Positions 1 through 8,470 of a stretch of DNA of 64,000 nucleotides are shown here, piece by piece. Made by a program: the position numbers and the translations under genes. A model generated the notes under the pieces. That model was not told the DNA's origin. It saw only the letters and a list, made by a program, of their open reading frames with translations, and searched no databases. The stretch covers positions 3,162,001 through 3,226,000 of the forward strand of contig NZ_CP074406.1 of NCBI RefSeq assembly GCF_018388425.1. The letters run 5' to 3'. The stretch's first letter is position 1. Every line of letters starts with the position of its first letter. The stretch is from Nocardioides faecalis. Its GTDB lineage: Bacteria; Actinomycetota; Actinomycetes; Propionibacteriales; Nocardioidaceae.

Positions 1-65
1 TACTGGCCCTGAGCGGCGGCCGCCCTCGACCACCCCCTGGGCCGCCCTCCTAGGCCGCGCAGAGA

Positions 66-97
66 GCACTCAGAGCCAGTCCTCACCGGGCACTCAG
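66..97 (+). promoter_or_regulatory. Direct repeats upstream of the protease gene
   Basis: The octamer GCACTCAG occurs at 66-73 and again at 90-97, with a related CCTCACCG between them. Spaced direct repeats of this sort suit an OmpR-family response regulator. Envelope proteases of this type are controlled by MprA in mycobacteria, so an MprA-like site is possible. The repeats are seen; the regulator is a guess. Confidence 0.3.
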
Positions 98-130
98 CGG
101 AGTCACAGGTTGGCGGCGCACAGTGTGGAC

Positions 131-1381
131 ATGACCCAGTCGATGCCTCCCGTGCCTCCCAGCCAGCCCGGTCGGTCGACGCTCCCCCCGCCGCCGCCGT
201 ACGCGCCCGGCGGCGCCGGCCCGACCGGCTTCTCCCCCGCCCCCTCCCCCTCCACGCGCCCTCGCCGCGGCACCTTCGCGGCGCTGGTGCTCACCGGTGC
301 CCTGCTCGTCGGCGGTGGCGCCGGCATCGGCGGTGCCGCGATCTACGACGCGGCCAACGACGACACCACGTCGTCGGCCGGCACCTCCCTGCCCGTCGTC
401 GACTCCGGCAAGCAGGCCGCGGCCGACGGCAGCGTGGAGTCGGTGGCCGAGACCGTGCTGCCCTCGGTGGTCGCGCTCAGCGTCACCGGCAACGGCGGCT
501 CCGGCAGCGGCTCCGGCGCGGTGCTGGACTCCGACGGCCTCATCCTGACCAACGACCACGTGCTCACCCTGGGTGGCGAGATCGATGCCAAGGACGCCCA
601 GGTGGTCGTGTCGTTCAACGACGGCACCAAGAAGCGCGCCGAGGTGGTGGGCACCGACCCGCTCACCGACACCGCCCTGGTGAAGGTCGACGGCGCAGAG
701 GACCTCAAGCCGATCACCATCGGCAAGTCCAGCAACCTCACCGTCGGTCAGGAGGTGGTCGCGATCGGCTCCCCGTTCGGCCTGGAGTCCACCGTCACCA
801 GCGGGATCGTCTCCGCCCTGAACCGGCCCGTGCAGGTGGCCCGCGACGCGAACGGGAACACCACCGCCTACCCGGCGATCCAGACTGACGCGGCGATCAA
901 CCCCGGCAACAGCGGTGGCCCGCTGGTCAACATGGAGGGCCAGCTGGTCGGCATCAACGCCTCGATCCGCTCCGCCTCCAACGGCCAGGGCTCGGCCGGA
1001 TCGATCGGCCTCGGCTTCGCGATCCCGATCGACTCCGTGCTGCCGATCATCGAGCAGATGCGGGCCGGCGAGGCCCCGACCCACGCCCGGCTCGGCATCC
1101 AGGTCTCCAACGCCGCCAGCGACCCGCGCAGCGGTCAGAACTCCTCCGACCCGACGGCCGACGGCGCCCGGATCGAGAGCGCCGAGCAGGGCTCGGCGGC
1201 CACCGACGCCGGCCTGCGCGCCGGTGACGTGATCACCGCCGTCGACGGCATCCGGATCGAGGACGCGGAGTCGCTCATCGCCACCGTCCGCTCCTTCCGG
1301 CCCGGCGACACCGTCAAGGTGACCTACCTGCGCGGCGGCAAGGAGGGCACCACCGAGCTGAAGCTCGGCTCCGACGGCTGA
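131..1381 (+). CDS. Membrane-anchored HtrA/DegP-type serine protease with PDZ domain
   Basis: Envelope quality-control protease. From the ATG at 131 (416 aa) it has a Pro-rich cytoplasmic tail, one membrane segment near residues 50-72, a trypsin-like domain and a C-terminal PDZ domain (about 320-410). The catalytic triad is visible: His143 (TNDHVL), Asp180 (TDTALVKV) and Ser261 (NPGNSGGP). This matches actinobacterial PepD/HtrA-like proteins. An in-frame TTG at 110 and a GTG at 125 are alternative starts; 131 is preferred because a CACAGT hexamer lies 6 nt upstream, as at many other starts here. The gene stands alone and ends before a strong hairpin. Upstream direct repeats may be a two-component regulator site. 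Confidence 0.9.
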   Translation: MTQSMPPVPPSQPGRSTLPPPPPYAPGGAGPTGFSPAPSPSTRPRRGTFAALVLTGALLVGGGAGIGGAAIYDAANDDTTSSAGTSLPVVDSGKQAAADGSVESVAETVLPSVVALSVTGNGGSGSGSGAVLDSDGLILTNDHVLTLGGEIDAKDAQVVVSFNDGTKKRAEVVGTDPLTDTALVKVDGAEDLKPITIGKSSNLTVGQEVVAIGSPFGLESTVTSGIVSALNRPVQVARDANGNTTAYPAIQTDAAINPGNSGGPLVNMEGQLVGINASIRSASNGQGSAGSIGLGFAIPIDSVLPIIEQMRAGEAPTHARLGIQVSNAASDPRSGQNSSDPTADGARIESAEQGSAATDAGLRAGDVITAVDGIRIEDAESLIATVRSFRPGDTVKVTYLRGGKEGTTELKLGSDG

Positions 1382-1400
1382 GGCTGAGGGCTGGTCTCGA

Positions 1401-1446
1401 CGGCTGGGCTCGACGGCTGGGCTCGACGGCTGGGCTCGACGGCTGG
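1401..1446. repeat. 13-bp tandem repeat, about 3.5 copies
   Basis: The unit CGGCTGGGCTCGA is repeated head to tail just after the protease stop codon, with a degenerate copy before it (1391-1400). It is noncoding and looks like a small minisatellite. Confidence 0.85.
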
Positions 1447-1463
1447 CAGCGCGGGAGACGAAC

Positions 1464-1496
1464 GACGCGGGGCGCCCGGACCGGGCGCCCCGCGTC
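1464..1496. terminator. Strong bidirectional hairpin
   Basis: A perfect 16-bp inverted repeat (1464-1479 with 1481-1496) sits between the convergent protease and DUF5302 genes. There is no T-run, as is common in high-GC actinobacteria. It probably serves both genes. Confidence 0.75.
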
Positions 1497-1534
1497 GCGT
1501 CGTACGGGGTCGAGGGGCTTGAAGCCGAGCAGCC

Positions 1535-1717
1535 TCAGGAGCCGCCTCCGCCTGCCTTGCGGCGGTGGATCCGCGGGCCGGCGCCGGTGACCTCGGACCC
1601 GTGCGCCTTCTCCTTGCCCGGCACGTCCTCGTGGATGCTGTTCGCGCGGCCGTTCTTGCGATCCAGCGCCTCGCGCATCTTCGCCTTCAGGTCCTCGTTG
1701 GCACCGTGGTCAGCCAT
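1535..1717 (-). CDS. DUF5302 small protein
   Basis: A 60-aa hydrophilic protein matching the actinobacterial DUF5302 family: N-terminal MADHGANEDLKAKMREALD followed by a basic, Gly-rich C-terminus. The family has no known function. The start is the ATG at 1717 because a good Shine-Dalgarno (GAGGAGGAC) lies directly upstream; a longer in-frame extension lacks one. It lies 67 bp downstream of the ABC-F gene on the same strand and may be transcribed with it. Confidence 0.75.
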   Translation of the reverse strand: MADHGANEDLKAKMREALDRKNGRANSIHEDVPGKEKAHGSEVTGAGPRIHRRKAGGGGS

Positions 1718-1784
1718 GGGGTCCTCCTCGGGTAGTGGGCTTCCACCGTCCCACGTCCGGCCCGCGCGGGCCAACCGTTTCCGC

Positions 1785-3497
1785 TCAGCGCGTGCGCTGC
1801 ACGCGCCCCTCGTCCCACACCGGCTCCGGTGCCTCGTAGACCGTGCCGTCGGAGCCGAAGACGCAGTACCGGTCGAAGCCGCGGGCGAACCAGCGGTCGT
1901 GGGTGACCGCGACGACGGTGCCCTCGAACGCGGCCAAACCCTCCTCCAGCGCCTCGGCGGACTGCACGTCGAGGTTGTCGGTCGGCTCGTCGAGCAGCAG
2001 CAGGGTGGCCCCGGACAGCTCCAGCAGCAGGATCTGGAACCGGGCCTGCTGACCGCCCGAGAGCGACTCGAAGCGCTGCTCGGAGGCGTCCGCCAGCTCG
2101 TAGCGGTCCAGCACCCGGGCCGCCTGCTCGCGCCCCATCCCCCGCCGGCCGTGCGGCGAGCCGTCGCCGCGGTGCAGGATCTCCAGCAGCGTGCGGCCGA
2201 CGAGCTCGGGGTGCTCGTGGGTCTGCACGAACCAGCCGGGGCGCACCCGGGCGCCGAGCCGGGCGCGGCCGGTGTGCGCGACCGGGGCGATCGTCACCTC
2301 CCCGACCGGCTGGTGCTCGACGTCGGGATCGGTGCCGCCGGCAGCCAGCAGCCGCAGGAAGTGCGACTTGCCGGAGCCGTTGGAGCCCAGCACGGCCAGC
2401 CGGTCGCCGTACCAGAGCTCGAGGTCGAACGGCTTCATCAACCCGGTCAGCTCCAGGTCCTCGCAGACCACCGCCCGCTTGCCGGTGCGCGCCCCGGAGA
2501 GCCGCATGGTGACCTGCTGCTCACGGGGCTGCTCGGTCGGCGGGCCGGCCTCCTCGAACTTGCGCAGCCGGGTCTGGGCCGCGCGGTACTGCGAGGACAT
2601 GCCGTCGTTGAACTCCGACTTCACCTTCAGCCGCAGCACCAGCGCCTTCAGCTTCGCGTGCTCCTCGTCCCAGCGCCGGCGCAGCTCGGCGAAGCGGGCG
2701 AACCGGTCCGTGCGGGCCTCGTGGTACGACGCGAAGCCGCCCGGGTGCGTCCAGGTGCTGTTGCCCGTGCCGCCGACGCCGAGCTCGACGGTGACCACCT
2801 GGGTGGCGGTGTTGGCGAGCAGCTCGCGGTCGTGGCTGATCAGCACGATCGTCTTCGACGAGGCCGCGATCTGCTGCTCCAGCCAGATCTTGCCCGGCAC
2901 GTCGAGGAAGTTGTCCGGCTCGTCGAGCAGCAGCACCTCCTCCGGTCCGGCGAGCAGGTGCTCGAGCACCAGCCGCTTCTGCTCCCCGCCGGAGAGGGTG
3001 CTCAGCTCGCGGTACTTGCAGCGGTCGAACGGCACCGCCAGCGCCCGGGTGGTGCACACGTCCCAGACCACCTCGACGTCGTACCCTCCGGCGTCGGCGT
3101 ACTCGCCCAGCGCGTCGGCGTAGGCCATCTGGGTGGCCTCGTCGTCGCTGTCCATCAGCGCCAGCTCGCAGGCCTCGACCGCCGCCGCGGCGGTGCGCAC
3201 CCGCTCCGGGGCGAGGCTGAGCAGCAGGTCGGCGACGGTCGGGCCGCCCTCGGCCGCGCTCGTCGGCACCCGGTCCACCATCTGCCGCATCACGGCGAGC
3301 CCGCCGGAGCGGGTCACCACGCCGGCGTGCGGGGCCAGGTCGCCGGCGATGATCTTGAACAGGGTGGTCTTGCCGGCACCGTTGGCGCCGACCAGCGCCA
3401 CCTTCGCGCCCTCGCCGACGCGGAACGACACGTCCTCGAGCAGCACCCGCCCGTCGGGCAGCTCGTAGCGGACGCCGGCGACCTCAACATGTCCCAC
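1785..3497 (-). CDS. ABC-F family ATPase (two ABC cassettes, no membrane domain)
   Basis: Soluble duplicated ATPase of the ABC-F class, proteins that act on ribosomes (translation factors or antibiotic-protection factors). It has Walker A GANGAGKTT at 37-45 and GSNGSGKSH near 371-379, signatures LSGGEQKR and LSGGQQAR, Walker B LLLDEPDNFLD and LLLDEPTDNLD, and an inter-cassette linker rich in charged residues. The GTG at 3497 is chosen because homology begins there and a GACAAT hexamer lies 8 nt upstream; the frame stays open further upstream but reads as low-complexity Arg/Ser/Pro. At 570 aa it has normal family length. Whether it is housekeeping or a resistance factor cannot be told from sequence. 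Confidence 0.88.
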   Translation of the reverse strand: MGHVEVAGVRYELPDGRVLLEDVSFRVGEGAKVALVGANGAGKTTLFKIIAGDLAPHAGVVTRSGGLAVMRQMVDRVPTSAAEGGPTVADLLLSLAPERVRTAAAAVEACELALMDSDDEATQMAYADALGEYADAGGYDVEVVWDVCTTRALAVPFDRCKYRELSTLSGGEQKRLVLEHLLAGPEEVLLLDEPDNFLDVPGKIWLEQQIAASSKTIVLISHDRELLANTATQVVTVELGVGGTGNSTWTHPGGFASYHEARTDRFARFAELRRRWDEEHAKLKALVLRLKVKSEFNDGMSSQYRAAQTRLRKFEEAGPPTEQPREQQVTMRLSGARTGKRAVVCEDLELTGLMKPFDLELWYGDRLAVLGSNGSGKSHFLRLLAAGGTDPDVEHQPVGEVTIAPVAHTGRARLGARVRPGWFVQTHEHPELVGRTLLEILHRGDGSPHGRRGMGREQAARVLDRYELADASEQRFESLSGGQQARFQILLLELSGATLLLLDEPTDNLDVQSAEALEEGLAAFEGTVVAVTHDRWFARGFDRYCVFGSDGTVYEAPEPVWDEGRVQRTR

Positions 3498-3597
3498 GAA
3501 CGAGGATTGTCCGGCACCGCGGGCGCCACGGCGAACCGGCTGCCTTCGACGCCCGTGCTCGAGGCGCGACCCGGCCCGCGCCGTCGGGTGCCGGGGG

Positions 3598-4272
3598 TCA
3601 GCCGCCGGCGACGAACCGGGCGTCGACGTCGGCGGCGACCTTGATGTCCTCGGGCGTGAGCTGCAGCTCGACACCGCCGGACTCCTTCCCGGCCGAGGCG
3701 CGGGAGAAGGCGACGGCGGCCAGGGAGGTCGGCGCGATGCCCTCGCCGAGCATGCCGGCGTCGGCGATCGCGACCGGGCGCACGGGGCCGAGGCCGAGCG
3801 CGTCGGCGTACTCCTGCGCGCGGCGGGCGGCGTCCTGGACGGCACGGGTGCGGACGGTGCGCTCGAGCTCGGCGCGGCGCTTCTCGGTCAGCGCCCAGGC
3901 GACGCCGTCGAGGGCGAACCCGGGTGTGGCAACGACGTGCCGGCCGACCCACCGGGTGAGCTCGGTGAAGTCGCGGAACTTCACCTCCAGCCCCACGCTG
4001 GCGTGGTGCACCAGCGGCAGCTGCTTGCCCTCGTTGTTCCAGGGCCGCCGGGCCCAGGTGCGCACCTGCTGGGTCGACCACCAGGTGACCGGTCCGGCCT
4101 CGGGGTCGTGCAGCTGCTTCACGGAGCCGCGGACGGCCTCCAGGGAGGCCACCACCTGGTCGTAGACCGGCTGCAGGGTCGGGCCCTCCAGTGCCAGCGT
4201 GGCACGGACGGTGCCCCGCTCGGGGCGCTGGAAGGCGGCATAGGAACCGCGGACGACGACCTCGGTGGGCAT
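3598..4272 (-). CDS. SIMPL (DUF541) domain protein
   Basis: A 224-aa protein with the SIMPL/DUF541 pattern: N-terminal VVVRGSYA strand, a middle VGLEVKFRDF segment and a C-terminal helix (RRAQEYADALG) followed by the typical LGPVRPVAIADAG stretch. Members are often periplasmic, but no signal peptide or lipobox is visible, so this one is probably cytoplasmic. Function is unknown. A TAGGGT hexamer (4279-4284) lies 6 nt before the ATG and no Shine-Dalgarno is present, suggesting a leaderless message. It sits 100 bp upstream of the ABC-F gene on the same strand. Confidence 0.75.
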   Translation of the reverse strand: MPTEVVVRGSYAAFQRPERGTVRATLALEGPTLQPVYDQVVASLEAVRGSVKQLHDPEAGPVTWWSTQQVRTWARRPWNNEGKQLPLVHHASVGLEVKFRDFTELTRWVGRHVVATPGFALDGVAWALTEKRRAELERTVRTRAVQDAARRAQEYADALGLGPVRPVAIADAGMLGEGIAPTSLAAVAFSRASAGKESGGVELQLTPEDIKVAADVDARFVAGG

Positions 4273-4295
4273 GGGCCCACCCTAGGAGGCGCGGC

Positions 4296-4898
4296 TCAGG
4301 CCCGTCGGGTCTCGAGCACCCGGAACCCCTTGGCGCTGGCCAGCCGCTCGGTCGGGTAGCCCTGCTCGCCGAGCCAGCGCTGCAGCGAGTCGGCGCCGAG
4401 GTTCTTGCCGACCACCATCACCGCTCGGCCCTGCGGCGCCAGTCGCGGCAGCCAGTCGAGCAGCAGCTGGTGCAGCGCGGCCTTGCCGATCCGGATGGGC
4501 GGGTTGGACCAGATCTCGTCGTACTGCTCGTCGGCGGGGACCTGCTCGGGCGTGCTCGCGGTGTACCGGTCGGCGATGCCGAGGGCGGCGGCGTTCTCGT
4601 TGGCGAGCAGCACCGCCCGCTGGTTCACGTCGACGCCGCGGACCACCGCGGCAGGGGCTGCGACGGCGCAGGCCAGGCCGATGACGCCGTACCCGCAGCC
4701 GAGGTCGAGGACCCGGCCGCCGGCGGGCGGCTCGGTCTCGCGGAACAGCACCGCGGTGCCGATGTCGAGGCGGCCGCGGGCGAAGACACCGGAGCCACTG
4801 ACCAGGTCCAGGTCGTGGCCCCACACCGACGTGCGCACCGGCGCGCGCTGGAACGCGACGGTGGGATCGGCGCTGAAGTAGTGGTCCTCGTCGCTCAC
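4296..4898 (-). CDS. RsmC-like class I methyltransferase
   Basis: A 200-aa SAM-dependent methyltransferase resembling the catalytic half of 16S rRNA m2G1207 methyltransferase RsmC. Motif I VLDLGCGYG is at residues 63-71 and the catalytic SNPPI at 131-135, a tetrad typical of N-methylation of guanine or adenine. It is the short actinobacterial form lacking the N-terminal pseudo-domain of E. coli RsmC. The GTG start at 4898 overlaps the truA stop (GTGA), so translation is coupled to truA, consistent with a stable-RNA modification role. The exact RNA target is inferred. Confidence 0.82.
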   Translation of the reverse strand: MSDEDHYFSADPTVAFQRAPVRTSVWGHDLDLVSGSGVFARGRLDIGTAVLFRETEPPAGGRVLDLGCGYGVIGLACAVAAPAAVVRGVDVNQRAVLLANENAAALGIADRYTASTPEQVPADEQYDEIWSNPPIRIGKAALHQLLLDWLPRLAPQGRAVMVVGKNLGADSLQRWLGEQGYPTERLASAKGFRVLETRRA

Positions 4899-5821
4899 GC
4901 CTGCTCCTCGATGCTGGCCTCGGTGCTGGCCTCGGTGCTGGCCTCGGTGCCGACTTCGGTGCCGACTTCGGTGCCGGCCTCGGCGGCTCGGGCGGTACGA
5001 CGCGCCGCGGTCTGCGCGACCCGGGCGGCCAGCCCGGCCTCGTCGGGGTAGGCGACCTCCTCCAGCGTCAGCCCGTTGGCGGGCACGACGACCACGTTCG
5101 GGTCGCGGCGCTGGGCGGAGAGCACCTCGGCGGCCCAGGCCACGGGCTTGCGGCCCTCGCCGACGGCGATCATGCAGCCCACCAGCGCGCGCACCATCGA
5201 GTGGCAGAAGGCGTCGGCCCGGACGTGGCCGACCAGGAGCCCGGAGTCCTCGCGGCGCCAGGAGAACTCCTGCAGCGTGCGGATGGTGGTGGCGCCCTCG
5301 CGCCGCTTGCAGAACGAGGCGAAGTCGTGGAGCCCGACGAGCGAGCGGGCTGCGGCGTCCATCGCCTCGACGTCGAGCGGTCGGCTCCAGGAGAGCACGT
5401 GGTTGCGGGTCAACGGGTCGACCCGGGCGGGGTCGTCGATGATCCGGTAGGCGTAGCGGCGCCACAGCGCCGCGAACCGGGCGTCGAAGCCGGGCGGGGC
5501 CTCGCTGATCCGGTGCACCCGCACGTCGCGGGCCAGCACGCCGTTCATCCGGCGGGCGAGGATGTCGAGGCGCTGCAGCAGCCGCTCGGCGGTCTCCGAG
5601 CCGTCCTCACCGGTGGGCACGTCGACATGGGTGACCTGGCCACGGGCGTGCACCCCGGAGTCGGTGCGGCCGGCGACCGTCACCCACAGCGCACCCTCGG
5701 GCAGCCGCAGGATCGTGGTGAGCGCCTCGGTCACCTCGGCCTGCACCGTGCGCAGGCCGGGTTGCGCGGCCCAGCCGTGGAAGTCGGTGCCGTCGTAGGC
5801 GAGGTCGATCCGCAGCCGCAC
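4895..5821 (-). CDS. truA: tRNA pseudouridine(38-40) synthase TruA
   Basis: Forms pseudouridine at positions 38-40 of the tRNA anticodon arm. The conserved AGRTDSGVHARGQ motif is present with catalytic Asp54, along with RRYAYRI and the C-terminal FCHSMVRALVG. The C-terminal tail is unusual: about 25 residues of TE-rich repeat encoded by a 12-bp minisatellite (4907-4978), beyond the conserved fold. The GTG start at 5821 is preceded 6 nt upstream by TAGGCT (5828-5833), indicating leaderless transcription. It is coupled by a GTGA overlap to the RsmC-like gene. Confidence 0.95.
   Translation of the reverse strand: MRLRIDLAYDGTDFHGWAAQPGLRTVQAEVTEALTTILRLPEGALWVTVAGRTDSGVHARGQVTHVDVPTGEDGSETAERLLQRLDILARRMNGVLARDVRVHRISEAPPGFDARFAALWRRYAYRIIDDPARVDPLTRNHVLSWSRPLDVEAMDAAARSLVGLHDFASFCKRREGATTIRTLQEFSWRREDSGLLVGHVRADAFCHSMVRALVGCMIAVGEGRKPVAWAAEVLSAQRRDPNVVVVPANGLTLEEVAYPDEAGLAARVAQTAARRTARAAEAGTEVGTEVGTEASTEASTEASIEEQA
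4907..4978. repeat. 12-bp coding minisatellite in the truA 3' end
   Basis: Six units of CTCGGTGCTGGC and close variants run head to tail, coding on the reverse strand for (T/S)EAS- and TEVG-type repeats. Because the unit is a multiple of three, copy number can change without a frameshift. Confidence 0.9.
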
Positions 5822-5885
5822 CCGAGCAGCCTAGGACCGCACCGCCCCACACGCGCAGTCGGTGCAGCCCCCGGCTCCCGACGCA

Positions 5886-5947
5886 CCGCTTCCCAAGCGG
5901 ATTTGTCGTGATCTGGCCGATTCTCGACGAATTCGCTTGGGAAGCGG
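5886..5947. repeat. 62-bp palindromic element, copy 1
   Basis: A perfect 14-bp inverted repeat (CCGCTTCCCAAGCG at 5886-5899 and its complement at 5934-5947), with pairing that continues inward to about 23 bp if G-T pairs are allowed. It begins 3 bp beyond the pfkB stop codon and could terminate pfkB. A second copy of identical length is at 57148-57209 (50 of 62 positions identical), so this is a dispersed family rather than a private terminator. Confidence 0.85.
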
Positions 5948-5950
5948 CGG

Positions 5951-6922
5951 TCAGTCGGGTGGGTAGGCGGCGTCGACCTCCGCGCGGGTGGGCGGGTCGG
6001 CGCCGAGCCGGCTCACCGTCACCGCGGCCACCCGTACGGCGTAGCGCAGCGCCTCGGCCCAGCCGTCGGCGTCCAGGCGGGCCACCCGATCCGCACCGCC
6101 CGCCCCGAGCAGCGGCCAGAGGTGGTCGAGCAGGGCGGCGGAGAAGGTGTCGCCGGCGCCGATGGTGTCGACGACCCGCACCGGCACGCCGGGTACCCCG
6201 CCGGTGCACCAGTCCTCGCCGCAGCGGCTGTGCCACGACGCGCCGGCGTCGCCGTGGGTCACCACCACCGCGGCCGGCCCGAGCTCGAGCAGCCGTGCCG
6301 CGCTGGCACCGACGTCGTCGCCCGGCCACAGCGCGGCCAGGTCCTCGTCGGAGGCCTTCACCAGGTCGGCGAGGCCGGCCGTGCGTCGTACGGCCTCGAC
6401 GACGGCGACGCCGGTGCCGGTGATCGCCGGGCGCAGGTTGACGTCGTAGCTGACGGTGGTGCGCCCACGCAGCTGCGCCACCAGCTCGGCGACGTCGTCT
6501 GCGCCCGGGGCGAGCAACGGCGCCAACGACGTCACGTGCAGCACGTGCGGCGCCGGCTCGGCGAGCACCCCGGCCGGCAGCGCCCACGCCACCTCGAAGT
6601 CGTACGACGCCGCGCCGCTCGCGTCGATGTGCGCCACCGCGCGCGGGGTGCTCGCCAGCACGTGCGGCTCGCCGGCGAGGTGCACCCGGGCGGCGGCGAG
6701 GTGCTCGTCGAGCACCGTCCCCGCCGCGTCGGCGGCGTACGCGGTGGCGAGGTCGACACCGCGACCGAGCCGAGCCAGCGCGACGGCGGTGTTCACCGCG
6801 GAGCCGCCGGGCCGGGCGCTGGGCTCGCTGCCCGGCCCGGATCCCGCCTCGACCCCCTTCTCGCCCCCCGCCGCGTGGACCACGTCCAGCACGGCCTCGC
6901 CCACCACCAGCGCCCTCGTCAT
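5951..6922 (-). CDS. PfkB-family carbohydrate kinase
   Basis: Ribokinase/fructokinase-type sugar kinase of 323 aa. The N-terminal glycine-rich region [15 protein letters not shown] and the C-terminal signature [14 protein letters not shown] are present; Asp256 in GAGD is the expected catalytic base. Fructokinase is the most likely activity, but the substrate is not determined by the motifs. It is divergent from xseA with only 48 bp between them; CACAGT lies 6 nt before its ATG, so the two promoters must overlap or abut. A dispersed palindromic element lies immediately downstream. Confidence 0.85.
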   Translation of the reverse strand: MTRALVVGEAVLDVVHAAGGEKGVEAGSGPGSEPSARPGGSAVNTAVALARLGRGVDLATAYAADAAGTVLDEHLAAARVHLAGEPHVLASTPRAVAHIDASGAASYDFEVAWALPAGVLAEPAPHVLHVTSLAPLLAPGADDVAELVAQLRGRTTVSYDVNLRPAITGTGVAVVEAVRRTAGLADLVKASDEDLAALWPGDDVGASAARLLELGPAAVVVTHGDAGASWHSRCGEDWCTGGVPGVPVRVVDTIGAGDTFSAALLDHLWPLLGAGGADRVARLDADGWAEALRYAVRVAAVTVSRLGADPPTRAEVDAAYPPD

Positions 6923-6970
6923 CCGCCCACTGTGCCGCTGGTGTCGGGCCGATCAAATAGGCTCGCCGCC

Positions 6971-8206
6971 GTGGCCCTGGAGACATCCCTCGAGAAGCCG
7001 GCACCGGTCCGGGCGATCGCGAACGCGATCTCGGGCTGGATCGACCGTCTCGGCGCGGTGTGGGTCGAGGGTCAGGTCACCCAGGTCAGCCGCCGTCCGG
7101 GGCTGGCGACGGTGTTCATGACGCTGCGCGACTCCGTGGCCGACATCTCGGTGCCGGTGACCTGCTCGCGGGTGATGTTCGACGGCCTGGCCACCCCCGT
7201 CACCGAGGGCGCGAGCGTGGTCATCCACGCGCGGCCGTCGTACTACGCCAACCGGGGCACGCTCTCCCTGCAGGCACGCGAGATCCGGATGGTCGGCCTC
7301 GGCGAGCTGCTCGCCCGGCTGGAGCAGCGGCGCCAGCTCCTCGCCGCGGAGGGACTGTTCGCCGCCGAGCGCAAGCGCCGGCTGCCGACGGTGCCGCAAC
7401 GCATCGGCCTGGTCACCGCGGCCAATTCGGCGGCCGAGCGTGACGTCATCGAGAACGCCACCCGGCGCTGGCCGGCGGTGGCCTTCGAGGTGGTGCACGC
7501 CGCCATGCAGGGCCACCGCTGCGCGAGCGAGGTGATCGAGGCGGTGCGCCGCCTCGACGCGCACCCCGAGGTCGACGTCATCGTCATCGCCCGCGGCGGC
7601 GGGTCGGTGGAGGACCTGCTGCCCTTCTCCGACGAGGGCCTGATCCGGGTGGTGGCGGCCGCCCGCACCCCGGTGGTCTCCGCGATCGGCCACGAGCCCG
7701 ACTCCCCGCTGCTCGACCTCGTCGCCGACCTGCGTGCCTCCACGCCCACCGACGCCGCCAAGCGGGTGGTGCCGGACATGGCGCAGGAGGCGAGCCGGGT
7801 CCGCGAGGCCCGCACCCGGATCCGGCAGGCGGTGTCGGCGCGGCTGGAGCGCGAGCAGCACACGCTGGACGCGATCCGCTCCCGGCCGGTGCTGGCCGAG
7901 CCGGCCACGGTGCTCGACGCACGCCACGACGAGCTCGACGACCTACGCCACCGGATCCGCCGCAGCCTGGAGACCCGGCTCGACCGGGCCGCCGACGACA
8001 TCGACCACCGCCGCGCCCGGGTCCAGGCGCTCTCCCCCCTGGCAACCCTGCAACGCGGGTACGCGGTGCTGCAGGATGCCGACGGCCACGTCGTCACCTC
8101 GGTGGCCGACGTCGCCGCCGGTGCCGGCCTGTCGGTGCGGGTCGCCGACGGCCGCGTGCACGTGACCGCCACCCGCACCGAACCGATCGAGGAGCACCAT
8201 GGCTGA
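6971..8206 (+). CDS. xseA: Exodeoxyribonuclease VII large subunit
   Basis: Catalytic subunit of the single-strand DNA exonuclease ExoVII used in repair. The N-terminal OB fold ([15 protein letters not shown]) and catalytic-domain hallmarks [11 protein letters not shown] and [20 protein letters not shown] are visible, followed by the long coiled-coil region that binds XseB. The GTG at 6971 is chosen because TAGGCT (6958-6963) lies 7 nt upstream and the conserved N-terminus begins shortly after. Its 411 aa is typical for actinobacteria. The stop overlaps the xseB start by 8 bp. Confidence 0.95.
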   Translation: MALETSLEKPAPVRAIANAISGWIDRLGAVWVEGQVTQVSRRPGLATVFMTLRDSVADISVPVTCSRVMFDGLATPVTEGASVVIHARPSYYANRGTLSLQAREIRMVGLGELLARLEQRRQLLAAEGLFAAERKRRLPTVPQRIGLVTAANSAAERDVIENATRRWPAVAFEVVHAAMQGHRCASEVIEAVRRLDAHPEVDVIVIARGGGSVEDLLPFSDEGLIRVVAAARTPVVSAIGHEPDSPLLDLVADLRASTPTDAAKRVVPDMAQEASRVREARTRIRQAVSARLEREQHTLDAIRSRPVLAEPATVLDARHDELDDLRHRIRRSLETRLDRAADDIDHRRARVQALSPLATLQRGYAVLQDADGHVVTSVADVAAGAGLSVRVADGRVHVTATRTEPIEEHHG

Positions 8207-8435
8207 GCCGACCACCCCCGACGGCCCCACCCCCGAGGAGGACCGGCCCTCGTACGAGGACGCGCGGGCCGAACTCGTCGAGGTCGTGCGCCAGCTCGAG
8301 GCCGGCGGCACCACCTTGGAGGAGTCGCTGGCCCTGTGGGAGCGCGGCGAGCGACTGGCGACGATCTGCCAGGAGTGGATCGACGGCGCCCGGGCACGCC
8401 TGGACGCCGTGCTCGCCCGCGACGACGAGGACTGA
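8199..8435 (+). CDS. xseB: Exodeoxyribonuclease VII small subunit
   Basis: A 78-aa small subunit that coats the XseA coiled coil. The conserved sequence [20 protein letters not shown], then [12 protein letters not shown], is present. The ATG at 8199 overlaps the end of xseA (ATGGCTGA), giving translational coupling and balanced subunit output. Confidence 0.94.
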   Translation: MAEPTTPDGPTPEEDRPSYEDARAELVEVVRQLEAGGTTLEESLALWERGERLATICQEWIDGARARLDAVLARDDED

Positions 8436-8470
8436 CCCGGACCGGTCTGCTGGGCTGGGCTGGGCTGGGC

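Noticed and set aside
3498..3845. N-terminal extension of the ABC-F protein
   Set aside because: The open frame reads as low-complexity Arg/Ser/Pro antisense to nothing conserved and overlaps the SIMPL gene; ABC homology starts at the GTG at 3497.
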